From: a bacterium
GTDB taxonomy: Bacteria > JAMCPX01
Assembly: GCA_021792615.1 (NCBI GenBank)
Contig: JAJYUJ010000015.1
Location: forward strand, 1 to 63,283
Length of the DNA stretch: 63,283 bases
Direction of reading: 5' to 3'
The notes under the pieces are model-generated. The model did no database searches. It saw only the letters and a program-made list of their open reading frames with translations, and had not been told where the DNA came from. A program made the position numbers and the translations under genes. Positions 8,786 to 17,360 of the stretch are shown here, piece by piece (position 1 is the first letter of the stretch; each line of letters begins with the position of its first letter).

Positions 8786-9550
8786 ATGCCGGAACTACCT
8801 GAAGTTGAAGTGCGGCGAAGGGCAATAGAAAGGTCGTTTAAAACGAGTGTCCTGGTATCGCTCGATATATACAAAAAGGGTATCGTAAAACACGGGGCTG
8901 CCAGCGTACAGAAGCGTATCATAGGCGAAACCCTGCGTTTCGTCGACAGGAGGGGAAAGTATCTGGTCTTCGTGTTCCCGGATGCTTTGGAGCTTACACT
9001 CCATTTCGGTCTTTTCGGCGAGATGGCCATAGCCGGAGCGAAGGAGCAATTCCCGTCGGTATGCGCACGCTTCGTTTTCGATAATAACCGGGCACTGTTC
9101 CTTTTGAAATGGGCGGGCATCTGGTTCGGCAGGGGTGTGGAATCCCTTAACAAGCTCGGGCCTGATCCGGTTGCCGGACCCGCTGAATTTACGCTCGGGT
9201 ATCTTGAAAGCTCCCTGTCGAAAAAGAAAACAAAGATAAAACAATTCCTCATGGATCAGGCAATCATAGCAGGTATCGGCGCTGTTTATGCGGATGAAAT
9301 ACTTTTCAAATCCGGTCTGCTTCCTACGAGAACGGCAAACGATCTCAGCAAAGATGAGACTTCGAAGCTTTACCATGCAACAATCAAGACGTTGAAAACT
9401 GCCATAGAAAAAACCGGTGCAAGCGGGGATGAAAGCAGGTCTTTCCTGACGCTCGAAGGCAGGGAAACCTGTCCGGTGTGCGGCACAGAGATTGTCAATA
9501 CAAGGCTTGCAGGCAGAAGAACGCTCTATTGCCCCTCCTGCCAGCATTGA
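8786..9550 (+). CDS. mutM: Formamidopyrimidine-DNA glycosylase
   Basis: Fpg/MutM, 254 residues, a bifunctional glycosylase/AP lyase that excises 8-oxoguanine. The N-terminus is MPELPEVEVRRR, with Pro2 as the Schiff-base nucleophile and Glu3; RRGKYLVF holds the catalytic beta-F-type Lys. The helix-two-turn-helix is around IAGIGAVYADEILF, and the C-terminus carries the zinc finger CPVCGTEIVNTRLAGRR then LYCPSCQ (four Cys). It is slightly shorter than the usual 270 residues. The start codon is three bases after the PtsN-like stop, suggesting translational coupling. Confidence 0.93.
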   Translation: MPELPEVEVRRRAIERSFKTSVLVSLDIYKKGIVKHGAASVQKRIIGETLRFVDRRGKYLVFVFPDALELTLHFGLFGEMAIAGAKEQFPSVCARFVFDNNRALFLLKWAGIWFGRGVESLNKLGPDPVAGPAEFTLGYLESSLSKKKTKIKQFLMDQAIIAGIGAVYADEILFKSGLLPTRTANDLSKDETSKLYHATIKTLKTAIEKTGASGDESRSFLTLEGRETCPVCGTEIVNTRLAGRRTLYCPSCQH

Positions 9551-9841
9551 TCAAATAACGTCCTTGACTCTGACAGCTGGTTCAAAAGAAACCAGCCATC
9601 ATTTGTCAAAATGAAACAGGCTTTTGAAAAACTCGAATTACTGTCATTGCGAACGCGGGTACTCAGCGGAGATGGGGCTAGCAATCCCGGTTTTTATAAA
9701 CCCGAAAAATGCAATAAGGAGGTTTACTTATTCGCTCAATCCCGCGATCGACCTGTTATCCATACGTTTCCTTAGGCATTTTTTAAAAGCCTGGAAAGAT
9801 TTGCCCCTGTTTCTGCCTTCTATGTTCTGAAGGTTACTGGT
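9551..9841. other. Intergenic region with a REP-like sequence
   Basis: Convergent spacer between mutM and the esterase gene. It holds a hairpin GCTGGTT/AACCAGC (9576-9596) without a T-run and, at 9641-9690, the sequence CTGTCATTGCGAACGCGGGT followed by ctagcaatccc, which resembles the TGTCATTGCGA...AGCAATC interspersed repeats common in environmental Proteobacteria and Nitrospirota. A 68-codon open frame here has no ribosome site or recognisable content. Confidence 0.4.
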
Positions 9842-11983
9842 TTAATTCAAAACACTCGCAGGTACGACCGGCAGCACGATGCTCGAGGGATGCAATGCAT
9901 CGTTATAAATCGTTGTCACATTGCCGTTGGCGCTAGCTTGGTCCGGTTTTGACCACACACCTTCCACCTGGTTGCTGGAACTGATGGCGATTTGCAGCTT
10001 GTGCCCGGGACGGATCAATGCCGCAGCCGGGAACACTTCCACGCGTACCAGCACCGGCTGGTTCGGTACCAGCGGCTGTTTGGATGCAAGGGTAAAAGGA
10101 TGCCATGGCTGGATCATCACACCGTCGATATACCGGGACCGGCTGGTATCGACTGCCCGGAATGCGGCTGACTGGATACCCGTGGAAAGCGGGGTTGCAT
10201 TGCCGGAAGCGTCGACATCGTCGACACGGACGGCTATGGCGGCCTCGGAATTGGTCGCTGACATCCAGATGTCTGCCTCTATGGGGCCGTTAATATAGAA
10301 GTTCGAGGTGTACGGCGCCGTCGTGAAGACAAGAGCATGTTGAGATTGTTCAACCGTGGTATCGTTATTATAACACGTCAGGGGGAGCAGGCCCGCGATC
10401 CCCAGGGTCCACTGCACTTCACTGCTGGAGCAGCCGCTACCGTCATTCGGGGTTACCAGGGCGTCAAGCATGGTCCCGACAAGAAGCGTACTTATAGAAA
10501 TAGAAGCTGGTGAAGAAGGCTCGGCAATGGTATGACCGGCCTGATCAGAAGTTGGTGCAGTTATGTTAAGGCTCATGTCGCCGTGCAGGTACATACGCAG
10601 CGGCTGCGCAAGCGGGGACGGCCAGTCGGTGGTGCTGGAATACCGCTCGACACCATCGAGGCCGTAGCCCTCGATATACTGGGTAACATTGGGCATCGAT
10701 GCTGCCCCGGTATGTATCCCTTTCACGTATTGATCAAACCATTGCAGCATGAGGGACTCGGCATCCGGTGCTCCGTTCGATAGGAAATTGTTATGATCGA
10801 TCAGCGAATCGAGAATGGCTTCCACATGCCCGCCGGGCAGGATGAGTAATTTTGTGGTAACATTCCGTTTCAACTGCTCGTACAGCAAGGGTTCGTCGCG
10901 CTGAAAAAGGTCGTTGCTCCCGCCAACAATAAAGGTAGGCACCGTGATAAACCGTGCATTTTCCAGGGGTGAGCGTACCGCCCAAAAAGACCCGTCATCG
11001 GTTGCGTAGCCGGTAACACCATCAAGGGACTGGTCAATAGTCGGCAAATACCAGTCATTGATGGCTTCCACATGCTGCTGGGTCGCAGCTGCAATCTGCA
11101 AGAAATACTGCGGATATGCCAGCTCGGCCGGGATATTGGCAACACTGAGGTTCTGGGTCAATGACAGCCAGATGCTGATAAAATTGGCGTTGAGCAATCC
11201 GCCGGGTGCGACAGTGGCGCGGAATGGATCTCCCATGGGGACTTCGGCAAATACTGCCTTGACTGCAGGGTTCTGCTGTTCTGCGGTCAGCAAAGAGGTA
11301 ATACCTAGATATGAGGTACCGGCAACGCCGATATTGCCATTGCACCATGACTGCCGGGTTATCCAGTTCACGGTATCCCCATAGTCCGCTTGTTCCTGAA
11401 CACCCAGGAGGTGAGTGACACCGGAAGACATGCCGGTGCCGCGAACGTCCACCGCAACCGTGATGTAACCGCGTTCGATCATGAATTTATCTTGTCCGCC
11501 GATCAGCAATGTCGTATCAGCTGGTACTATGGTGCCCAGCAAATTGCCCAGATCGATCCGGTAAGCCGTCTGTGTCAGGATGACCGGGAATTTACCGGGA
11601 ACCGGATGACCGTATGCATCTGCCGGGACCGACACCAGCACAGCCAGTTTATCACCGCTTTTTGTGGTAATGAACTGCAGAGGCAGGGTAACCGCACCCG
11701 GGTAATCCGGACCGCGTGAATAGCTCGTCCACGAAGCATTTGCATTGGAGGTTATCGGAGGATTGGGTTGACTGACCGACGATCGCGTGCCCAGAGTGGT
11801 TGTCTGTAATGATGAGGTCGTCGCAGATGGCGTCGCAGCACCCTGCGCACCCTGGCTTCCGGCTGTTCCCTGCGAACCGATGAGACCGTCTGAACCCGAA
11901 CATCCAGCCATGACCAGCGTGACAAAAATTCCCATAATCATACTGCCAAAAAATGCACTGCGCTTTCTTCCTGCTTGAATCAT
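9842..11983 (-). CDS. Secreted CocE/NonD-family hydrolase (X-Pro dipeptidyl-peptidase S15 fold), lipoprotein
   Basis: A 713-residue acyl esterase or peptidase. The signal peptide ends in a lipobox VMAGC (Cys28), followed by a short collagen-like stretch of Gly-x-x repeats (GLIGSQGTAGSQGAQG). The alpha/beta hydrolase domain has the nucleophile Ser in GVAGTSYLGITS and a candidate catalytic His in LPGGHVEAIL; the C-terminal third is the S15 jelly-roll domain (FYINGPIEADIWMSA, RPGHKLQIAISSSN). I choose the second ATG (11983), six bases after a run of eight G on the coding strand that acts as the ribosome site; the ATG at 11989 touches that run. It lies alone between convergent and divergent neighbours. 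Confidence 0.85.
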   Translation of the reverse strand: MIQAGRKRSAFFGSMIMGIFVTLVMAGCSGSDGLIGSQGTAGSQGAQGAATPSATTSSLQTTTLGTRSSVSQPNPPITSNANASWTSYSRGPDYPGAVTLPLQFITTKSGDKLAVLVSVPADAYGHPVPGKFPVILTQTAYRIDLGNLLGTIVPADTTLLIGGQDKFMIERGYITVAVDVRGTGMSSGVTHLLGVQEQADYGDTVNWITRQSWCNGNIGVAGTSYLGITSLLTAEQQNPAVKAVFAEVPMGDPFRATVAPGGLLNANFISIWLSLTQNLSVANIPAELAYPQYFLQIAAATQQHVEAINDWYLPTIDQSLDGVTGYATDDGSFWAVRSPLENARFITVPTFIVGGSNDLFQRDEPLLYEQLKRNVTTKLLILPGGHVEAILDSLIDHNNFLSNGAPDAESLMLQWFDQYVKGIHTGAASMPNVTQYIEGYGLDGVERYSSTTDWPSPLAQPLRMYLHGDMSLNITAPTSDQAGHTIAEPSSPASISISTLLVGTMLDALVTPNDGSGCSSSEVQWTLGIAGLLPLTCYNNDTTVEQSQHALVFTTAPYTSNFYINGPIEADIWMSATNSEAAIAVRVDDVDASGNATPLSTGIQSAAFRAVDTSRSRYIDGVMIQPWHPFTLASKQPLVPNQPVLVRVEVFPAAALIRPGHKLQIAISSSNQVEGVWSKPDQASANGNVTTIYNDALHPSSIVLPVVPASVLN

Positions 11984-12399
11984 AAACATCCCCCCCCTTT
12001 ATTTATAGGCACAGTTTCTATGGTTTGCTATGACGTGGCATAATTTCGTTTTGTAACGACATTCTACCCTAAAACTATTACTCCAGTAAATCCCCCATTC
12101 AGAACATAGTGAAACATTTTCGGGTATAGGGTTCTTTTAAGTCGTTTTATATCAGCCGGTCAACAAAATCAGTTATCAGACTTCATCCCTGACACCTGGC
12201 TTCCCTTTCTCTGAGAAATAATAGTACTATGACCAACAACCCGCCCATGGTCGTGAAGATCGGCGCGGAAAACTTGCCGTTTCATTTGTATCAACAATAA
12301 TTCTATTCGTCTTCTCCATAGGCCGCAGATAAAACATTCAATGTCGCTTGATTGACATCCGCAGACTATTCCTGATAAATGTGTCCAAGGAGGTCGGTC
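11984..12399. other. Divergent intergenic region, esterase / hydrolase
   Basis: A 416-base AT-rich spacer. The left end carries the eight-C run (11990-11997) that forms the esterase ribosome site and TATAAA-like sequence just behind it. No convincing gene is seen; an 85-codon minus-strand frame at 12169-12426 overlaps the next gene start and looks fortuitous. The right end has the hydrolase promoter listed separately. Confidence 0.5.
12352..12380 (+). promoter_or_regulatory. Promoter of the alpha/beta hydrolase
   Basis: TTGACA (12352-12357) and ATAAAT (12375-12380) are separated by 17 bases. Transcription would start near 12387, giving a short leader that contains the AAGGAGGT ribosome site at 12387-12394. 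Confidence 0.5.
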
Positions 12400-13170
12400 A
12401 TGACAGACACGATAGTTATGATTCATGGCATGTGGGGCAGCAGCTGGTATTGGGAGCGCTACAAGAAGTTTTTTGAATCCAAAGGGTATACCTGCATAAC
12501 GCCGGTTTTAAGATACCATGATATGGATCCAAAGGCAGTACCAGAGGAACAACTCGGGAGTACAAGCCTGCTTGATTATGTCGAAGACCTTGAAAAAGAA
12601 ATAAAGAAGCTTCCTTCAAAGCCCATACTCATGGGGCATTCGATGGGCGGCCTGCTTTCGCAGATGCTTGCTGAAAGGGGACTTGCAAAGGCAATAGTAT
12701 TGCTTACGCCTGCATCGCCATCGGGCATCCTTGCACTCAGAATGTCGGTCATAAAAAGTTTCTGGAGTGTGATGGCACGATGGGGGTTCTGGAAAAAGCC
12801 CATGCGCCAGACGTTTGATGAGGCCGTATACTCCATGATGCACCTTCTGCCTCCTGAGGAACAAAAGAGCTCGTACGAGAAATTTGTTTATGAATCGGGA
12901 CGCGCAGCTTTTGAAATAGGGTTCTGGCTTTTTGACGGAAGGGGGGCATCCAAAGTCGATGAGTCCATGGTCAAGTGCCCTGTACTGGTCATTGCAGGCA
13001 AAGAGGACAGAATTACCCCTGCCGCTGTTGTAAGAAATGTTGCAGAGAAGTACAAATCCGTGTCAACGTATAAAGAGTTTGAACACCATGCACACTGGGT
13101 CGTTGCAGAACCGGGCTGGCAGGATGTAGCCGGTTATGCAGAAGAATGGCTGAAGACGCATGTTCAATAA
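12400..13170 (+). CDS. Alpha/beta hydrolase
   Basis: A 256-residue single-domain alpha/beta hydrolase. The oxyanion loop is VMIHGMWGSSWYW, the nucleophile elbow is MGHSMGGLL (Ser81), the acid is in IAGKEDRITP and the His is in FEHHAHWVVAEPGW, so the catalytic triad is complete. There is no signal peptide, so it is cytoplasmic. The ATG at 12400 follows AAGGAGGTCGGTC; an upstream ATG seven codons earlier would ignore that ribosome site. It precedes the bd-type oxidoreductase genes by 43 bases and may share their transcript. Substrate is unknown. Confidence 0.85.
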   Translation: MTDTIVMIHGMWGSSWYWERYKKFFESKGYTCITPVLRYHDMDPKAVPEEQLGSTSLLDYVEDLEKEIKKLPSKPILMGHSMGGLLSQMLAERGLAKAIVLLTPASPSGILALRMSVIKSFWSVMARWGFWKKPMRQTFDEAVYSMMHLLPPEEQKSSYEKFVYESGRAAFEIGFWLFDGRGASKVDESMVKCPVLVIAGKEDRITPAAVVRNVAEKYKSVSTYKEFEHHAHWVVAEPGWQDVAGYAEEWLKTHVQ

Positions 13171-13213
13171 GATAAACGCAATAAATTTATCATAATCATA
13201 GGAGGTATTTCGT

Positions 13214-14533
13214 ATGTATCCAGTATGGCAGTTTCCCGCAATTGGTTCCGCGCTTGTCATTGCATTCATTGCATCATTCCATATCCTGCCATCGCACCTT
13301 GCAACCTCTGCATTCTGGTTCAATGTGTATGTCGAAAACAAGGCGTATAAACAGAACCGTCCCGAGCTTCTTGAATTTATTAAAAAATACGTTCTTACCA
13401 TCCTGATTTTCTCTTTTGTGTTCGGTTCTCTGTCCGGTGTGGGGATCTGGTACAGCATAACGGTTTCAAACCCAAAAGGTATTTCTGCTCTCATCCACAA
13501 TTATGTTTGGGGATGGGCCACGGAATGGGTGTTTTTTATCATCGAGGTCGTTGCCATCTATGTTTATTACTATACGTTCGGCAAGGTAGATAAAAAGACC
13601 CATCTGACCATAGGATTGATCTATGCATTAAGCGCGTGGATCAGCATGATCATCATAACCGGCATTATTGCGTTTATGCTCTCTCCCGGCAAGTGGCTCA
13701 AAACCGGTGGGTTTTTTGACGGCTTTTTTAATCCGACCTACGTACCGCAGCTGCTCATGAGAACGTCCTTTATGTTCGCGGTTGCAGCGCTGTACGCCAT
13801 TGTCGTTGCCGCGACCCTGAAGAACAAAGAGGTAAAATCGTTTATCATACGCAAGGCATCGCTCTGGGGCATTGCAGGAACGCTCCTGGGCTCGGGATTC
13901 TTCGTCTGGTATTATAAGGCACTTCCGGATGCAGCACGGGAGGTTGCGGGCATGACACCGCTGATACCGGCAATCATGCCGCATATTGTTATCGGGAGCC
14001 TTATCGTCCTGATGCTGTGGTTTATCTTTACCCTGATAAAACCGAACTGGGCGAAATTGGTACCGGGCGTTCTTGCCATCTTACTATTGCTGGCCGGTAT
14101 ATTTTCGGCGGAGAGTATGAGGGAGCGCGTCAGAAAACCGTATGTCATTGACCATTATATGTATTCGAACCAGATCATCGCAAACGATATGGCTGCAAAG
14201 CACGTAAAGAGTAATTTGGCCGCTATAGATGCTCAGGGCATCCTCCATTACGCGTATTTTGTACCTGCAGGTCTCAGGGACATCACCGACAGTAACATGC
14301 TGCAGGCCGGAAAGGTTATCGCACAGATAGAGTGTTCTGCGTGCCATACGCTCCAGGCAGACGGCTGGTTAAGGCCCCTGCCTGCAATGGTAAAAAAGGC
14401 CGGGCTGAGCAACGTTGATGATGCGCAGGCGCTGATCGGTTTCCTGAATGCTTTCCCGTATATGCCGCAGTTTGCAGGTACGGAAATGGAGAAGAAAGCA
14501 CTGGCAGTGTACCTTGTAAGTCTTTATAAATAG
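13214..14533 (+). CDS. bd-oxidase-superfamily membrane subunit with C-terminal cytochrome c site
   Basis: A 439-residue protein with about eight transmembrane helices and a C-terminal soluble part. Helix 1 contains FHILPSHLATSAFWF, with His23 at the position of a bd-type axial heme b ligand. The conserved loop MLSPGKWL and helix VPQLLMRTSFMFAVAALYA follow. The C-terminal tail has a single heme c motif CSACH (Cys374, Cys377, His378). The quinol-oxidase GRQPW signature of CydA is absent. This set of traits fits the cytochrome-c-bearing, non-quinol branch of the bd oxidoreductase superfamily (OR-C type). GGAGGT sits upstream of the ATG. The next gene encodes its partner. Confidence 0.75.
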   Translation: MYPVWQFPAIGSALVIAFIASFHILPSHLATSAFWFNVYVENKAYKQNRPELLEFIKKYVLTILIFSFVFGSLSGVGIWYSITVSNPKGISALIHNYVWGWATEWVFFIIEVVAIYVYYYTFGKVDKKTHLTIGLIYALSAWISMIIITGIIAFMLSPGKWLKTGGFFDGFFNPTYVPQLLMRTSFMFAVAALYAIVVAATLKNKEVKSFIIRKASLWGIAGTLLGSGFFVWYYKALPDAAREVAGMTPLIPAIMPHIVIGSLIVLMLWFIFTLIKPNWAKLVPGVLAILLLLAGIFSAESMRERVRKPYVIDHYMYSNQIIANDMAAKHVKSNLAAIDAQGILHYAYFVPAGLRDITDSNMLQAGKVIAQIECSACHTLQADGWLRPLPAMVKKAGLSNVDDAQALIGFLNAFPYMPQFAGTEMEKKALAVYLVSLYK

Positions 14534-14545
14534 GTGGAGGCTTTT

Positions 14546-15739
14546 ATGAATATTCCCGAGATGTTAAAATCATTGCAGGACCCCATGGGCGTACCGTTTT
14601 ATCCGCAGGTATTCCGGATACTCCTCGTGGTGACGTTTGCCCTGCATATTATTTTTGTCAATTTTGTTATCGGCGGTTCATTCATGTCTGTGTATGCTTA
14701 CTTCCGTCACGGTGCATTTTACAAAAACTTATCAAAGGCATTTGCAAAGGCTACAACAATCAACCTGTCCCTCGCAATCGTCCTTGGCGTTGCACCCCTG
14801 CTTTTTACGCAGGTCATCTATGACCCGTTCTGGTATACATCGAACGTACTTTCAGCATCGTGGATGATCGGCATCGTGTTTGTCCTGATGACCGCTTTTG
14901 CTTTTGCATATCTGTTTTATCTGAAATCCAGTACCGGCAGGCGTCATATTGCGCTCTGGGGTATCTTCTCGTTCATCTTGATCATTCTTGCCGCGGTCAT
15001 CATGCACGCCGTTTCTTACCAGGCGCTGCAGCCCGGGAAATGGCTTGCATGGTATATGAACAACAACAGCGTGGATCTCTATGGCGCGCATCTGCACGCG
15101 TTCCAGCTTCCGCGGTTTCTCCACTTTATCGTTGCGTCGTTCGCTCTCACCGGCGTTTTTATGATGCTGTATGCATGGTATTTCTGGGAACGCGAGGACA
15201 TGGACAGGAAGTATCTTGCATGGGCAGGCAAAATGGGCGCACGAATGGCTGTGGATTTCACGGTCCTGCAGATGGGTGTCGGTGTGTGGTGGATGCTGAG
15301 CTTACCCGCCACTTTCCATTTTTACACTAATTATATGTTTTTGACCGGTGTACCGTTTGCCGTTGTCCTGCTGCTCGTGCTTATCAGGGCGCAGTCGGAT
15401 CCCAGAAAATATGCGCTGCCTGTCGCAGCGCTCATGGCGGTTACCGTCTTTGCCATGTCATCGTTGCGAGAGGTGCTCCGCATGCTGTACACAGGGAAAT
15501 ACGATTACTCCGTGTCCAACTATACCTTGAACATCAGTTATGGGAGCACGGCCCTTTTCCTGGCAAGCTTTGTGATGGGCATTGTTATCGTTGGATATAT
15601 GATCTCCGTTGTTTTCAAGATGGGCAGGTCTGCAAAGCCCATCGACCTTTCATCGTTGAAGCTGAGAACATGGAGCGTCTATCTGATGATCGCCTGGATC
15701 CTGATGATGATCGGTATCGGCGTGGTTATAGCGTCCTGA
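14546..15739 (+). CDS. Second bd-superfamily membrane subunit, paralogue of the preceding one
   Basis: A 397-residue protein with about nine transmembrane helices. It shares with the preceding subunit a His-containing first helix (FALHIIFVNFVIGGSF, His34), the PGKWL loop and the FxPRFLHFIVASFALTGVFMMLYA helix, so the two subunits look like duplicated relatives rather than a CydA/CydB pair. It lacks the cytochrome c tail. The ATG at 14546 follows GGTGGAGG; a GTG at 14534 directly after the upstream stop is less likely. The two proteins probably form a heterodimer in the inner membrane reducing O2 or another small acceptor, with electrons entering at the heme c. Confidence 0.72.
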   Translation: MNIPEMLKSLQDPMGVPFYPQVFRILLVVTFALHIIFVNFVIGGSFMSVYAYFRHGAFYKNLSKAFAKATTINLSLAIVLGVAPLLFTQVIYDPFWYTSNVLSASWMIGIVFVLMTAFAFAYLFYLKSSTGRRHIALWGIFSFILIILAAVIMHAVSYQALQPGKWLAWYMNNNSVDLYGAHLHAFQLPRFLHFIVASFALTGVFMMLYAWYFWEREDMDRKYLAWAGKMGARMAVDFTVLQMGVGVWWMLSLPATFHFYTNYMFLTGVPFAVVLLLVLIRAQSDPRKYALPVAALMAVTVFAMSSLREVLRMLYTGKYDYSVSNYTLNISYGSTALFLASFVMGIVIVGYMISVVFKMGRSAKPIDLSSLKLRTWSVYLMIAWILMMIGIGVVIAS

Positions 15740-15744
15740 TCGGG

Positions 15745-16158
15745 TCAGGGAGCGTTTACCTGTTCCGTGGTAGCTATCGCGAGCTTGTGCAATCCTGCGG
15801 AGCGCGCGGCCTCCATGACCTGGACGACCCGCCCGTGGAGGACATCCTTGTCCGCTGCTATGATAACCAGGGTGTCGGGTGCTTTTTTTGCGGCCGATTC
15901 AAGGGCTGTTTTTAATTCTGCAATATCCACCTGTTTCTTGTCGAAAAAAATGGCTCCTTTTGCATCGATATAGAGCCGTATATCCCCCTTCGGCTTTATG
16001 ATAACATCGCCTTTGCCGTGCGGCAGGTTTATCTTGATGCCGGGTGACGAAATAAATGAAGTGGACAGCATGAAGAATATCAAAAGGTTGAGAAACACGT
16101 CGACCATGTTGATGACGTCTATATGAAGTTCATGTTTTTTCTTTATCGAGAAATCCAT
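15745..16158 (-). CDS. exbD: ExbD/TolR-family biopolymer transport protein
   Basis: A 137-residue protein: short cytoplasmic N-terminus, a single transmembrane helix with the proton-path Asp (IDVINMVDVFLNLLIFFML) and a periplasmic ExbD domain (DIRLYIDAKGAIFFD, VIIAADKDVLHGRVVQVMEA). With ExbB/TolQ it converts proton motive force into movement across the envelope. It is the last gene of the purine/pyrimidine series on this strand, six bases after exbB, and converges with the bd-type operon. No TonB or TolA/TolB gene is present in the window. Confidence 0.9.
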   Translation of the reverse strand: MDFSIKKKHELHIDVINMVDVFLNLLIFFMLSTSFISSPGIKINLPHGKGDVIIKPKGDIRLYIDAKGAIFFDKKQVDIAELKTALESAAKKAPDTLVIIAADKDVLHGRVVQVMEAARSAGLHKLAIATTEQVNAP

Positions 16159-16164
16159 AATAAA

Positions 16165-16779
16165 TTAAAAGGAATCGGTGTCCCTGGGAGGCAGTATCGA
16201 CAGGATCCTCCCGGCTGCTCCGGAAAGCGCCACGGAAATCTTGGTCACTTTGCCGTCGATATATTTATACGCTATGTAGGAAATGACCGCTGCACCGAGT
16301 CCTGCGGCGGTCGCAGATAGTGCCTCGGATATGCCGTTTGCGAGGAGAGACGGGTTCCCGATACCCCCGGCTGCTATAACATTAAATGCCTTGATGATGC
16401 CGAATACGGTCCCGAGAAGACCGAGGAGCGGGGTCGTTGCAGCCACAGCTGAAATGCCCTCTTCAAACCTGCTCAGTCTTATAATCTCCTCTTTGCCGGC
16501 AGATTCGAGGAGTCCTTTTATTGTTTCGGCATCTTTACCGATATTGTTTATTGCCACGAGCATGATCCTGGCGATAGAGCTGTCGTCTTTTTTGCAGAGC
16601 TCCAGCGATTTCTCGAAGTCCCGGTTCCTTAAGAGGCCCTCCAGCGCTATGATAAAATTGTCCGGAATGATCTTTGATGCCCTCAGCGACCAGAGCTTCT
16701 CTATGAATATACCCATAGAGAATATAGAAAATACCAGTATCAGATAAACAAAAATTCCACCCTTTGATAGTAGTTCCAC
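16165..16779 (-). CDS. exbB: MotA/TolQ/ExbB proton channel protein
   Basis: A 204-residue membrane protein with three helices and the family core GISAVAATTPLLGLLGTVFGIIKAF plus the Gly/Ala-rich last helix GISEALSATAAGLGAAVISYIAY. It forms the pentameric channel around ExbD. The start is GTG at 16779 (VELLSKGGIFVYL), since AAAGGAGG lies five bases before it on the coding strand; longer readings into the preceding lipoprotein gene lack such a site. It follows the lipoprotein gene by 11 bases. Confidence 0.9.
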   Translation of the reverse strand: MELLSKGGIFVYLILVFSIFSMGIFIEKLWSLRASKIIPDNFIIALEGLLRNRDFEKSLELCKKDDSSIARIMLVAINNIGKDAETIKGLLESAGKEEIIRLSRFEEGISAVAATTPLLGLLGTVFGIIKAFNVIAAGGIGNPSLLANGISEALSATAAGLGAAVISYIAYKYIDGKVTKISVALSGAAGRILSILPPRDTDSF

Positions 16780-16790
16780 CGCAGCCTCCT

Positions 16791-17360
16791 TTAAAAATCC
16801 GTTTCGCCCTTGCCGAGTATTCCGGTAACGATAAACTTTATTCCGGCCTTGTATCCGGACTGTTGTTTCTTGAACCTTACAAGATAAACGGTATCCCATG
16901 AGCTAATCCACGGGAAAAATCCCTTTATGAAATCTCTCTGTGCATTGATCTCATTGACCGATACGGGAGGTTCGATAGTTCCGTCTGCATCGAGGTACAT
17001 TTTCCATAAGGAGTCCGTGCTGTCCAGCGATGATCCTATACCCGGTGCTGTGTAGACGATAAGATAAAAGGCCTCCCATTGTTTGTCCTGTTCCATCTGC
17101 TGCTGAAGCATTTTGTTCTTTTCCTTCGTTGAGAGCAGATAGAGCCTCGCGTATTCATCGACGTAAGCCTTCCGTACCTGATCATTGATATGGATTACGT
17201 CCATGGAAAGGACAACCGAGAAATCTCTTTCTATAGAAATGCGTTTTGCGTTGTCGTCTATGGTATTTTTGAAATTGTTCGATGCGGCATTGCGCGTCAC
17301 GACATTGCATCCCATCAGCAAGATGATAAAAACTATGAATGAGGATCGCAACCTATTCAC
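16791..17360 (-). CDS. Unrecognised lipoprotein between pyrE and exbB
   Basis: A 189-residue protein starting with GTG that overlaps the pyrE stop by eight bases. The N-terminus VNRLRSSFIVFIILLMGC is a lipoprotein signal with the lipobox LLMGC. The mature part is mixed alpha/beta with a conserved-looking Trp-rich C-terminal half (WEAFYLIVYTAPGIGSSLD, FFPWISSWDTVYLVRF). I do not recognise a family. Its position between pyrE and exbBD suggests it is an envelope partner of the ExbBD complex rather than a metabolic enzyme, but this is inference. Confidence 0.7.
   Translation of the reverse strand: MNRLRSSFIVFIILLMGCNVVTRNAASNNFKNTIDDNAKRISIERDFSVVLSMDVIHINDQVRKAYVDEYARLYLLSTKEKNKMLQQQMEQDKQWEAFYLIVYTAPGIGSSLDSTDSLWKMYLDADGTIEPPVSVNEINAQRDFIKGFFPWISSWDTVYLVRFKKQQSGYKAGIKFIVTGILGKGETDF

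Noticed and set aside
12169-12426. 85-codon minus-strand frame in the esterase/hydrolase gap
   Set aside because: No ribosome site, overlaps the start of the hydrolase, Cys-rich shadow composition.
13214-15739. Canonical cytochrome bd quinol oxidase (cydAB)
   Set aside because: The first subunit lacks the GRQPW quinol motif and has a heme c site; the second resembles the first rather than CydB.
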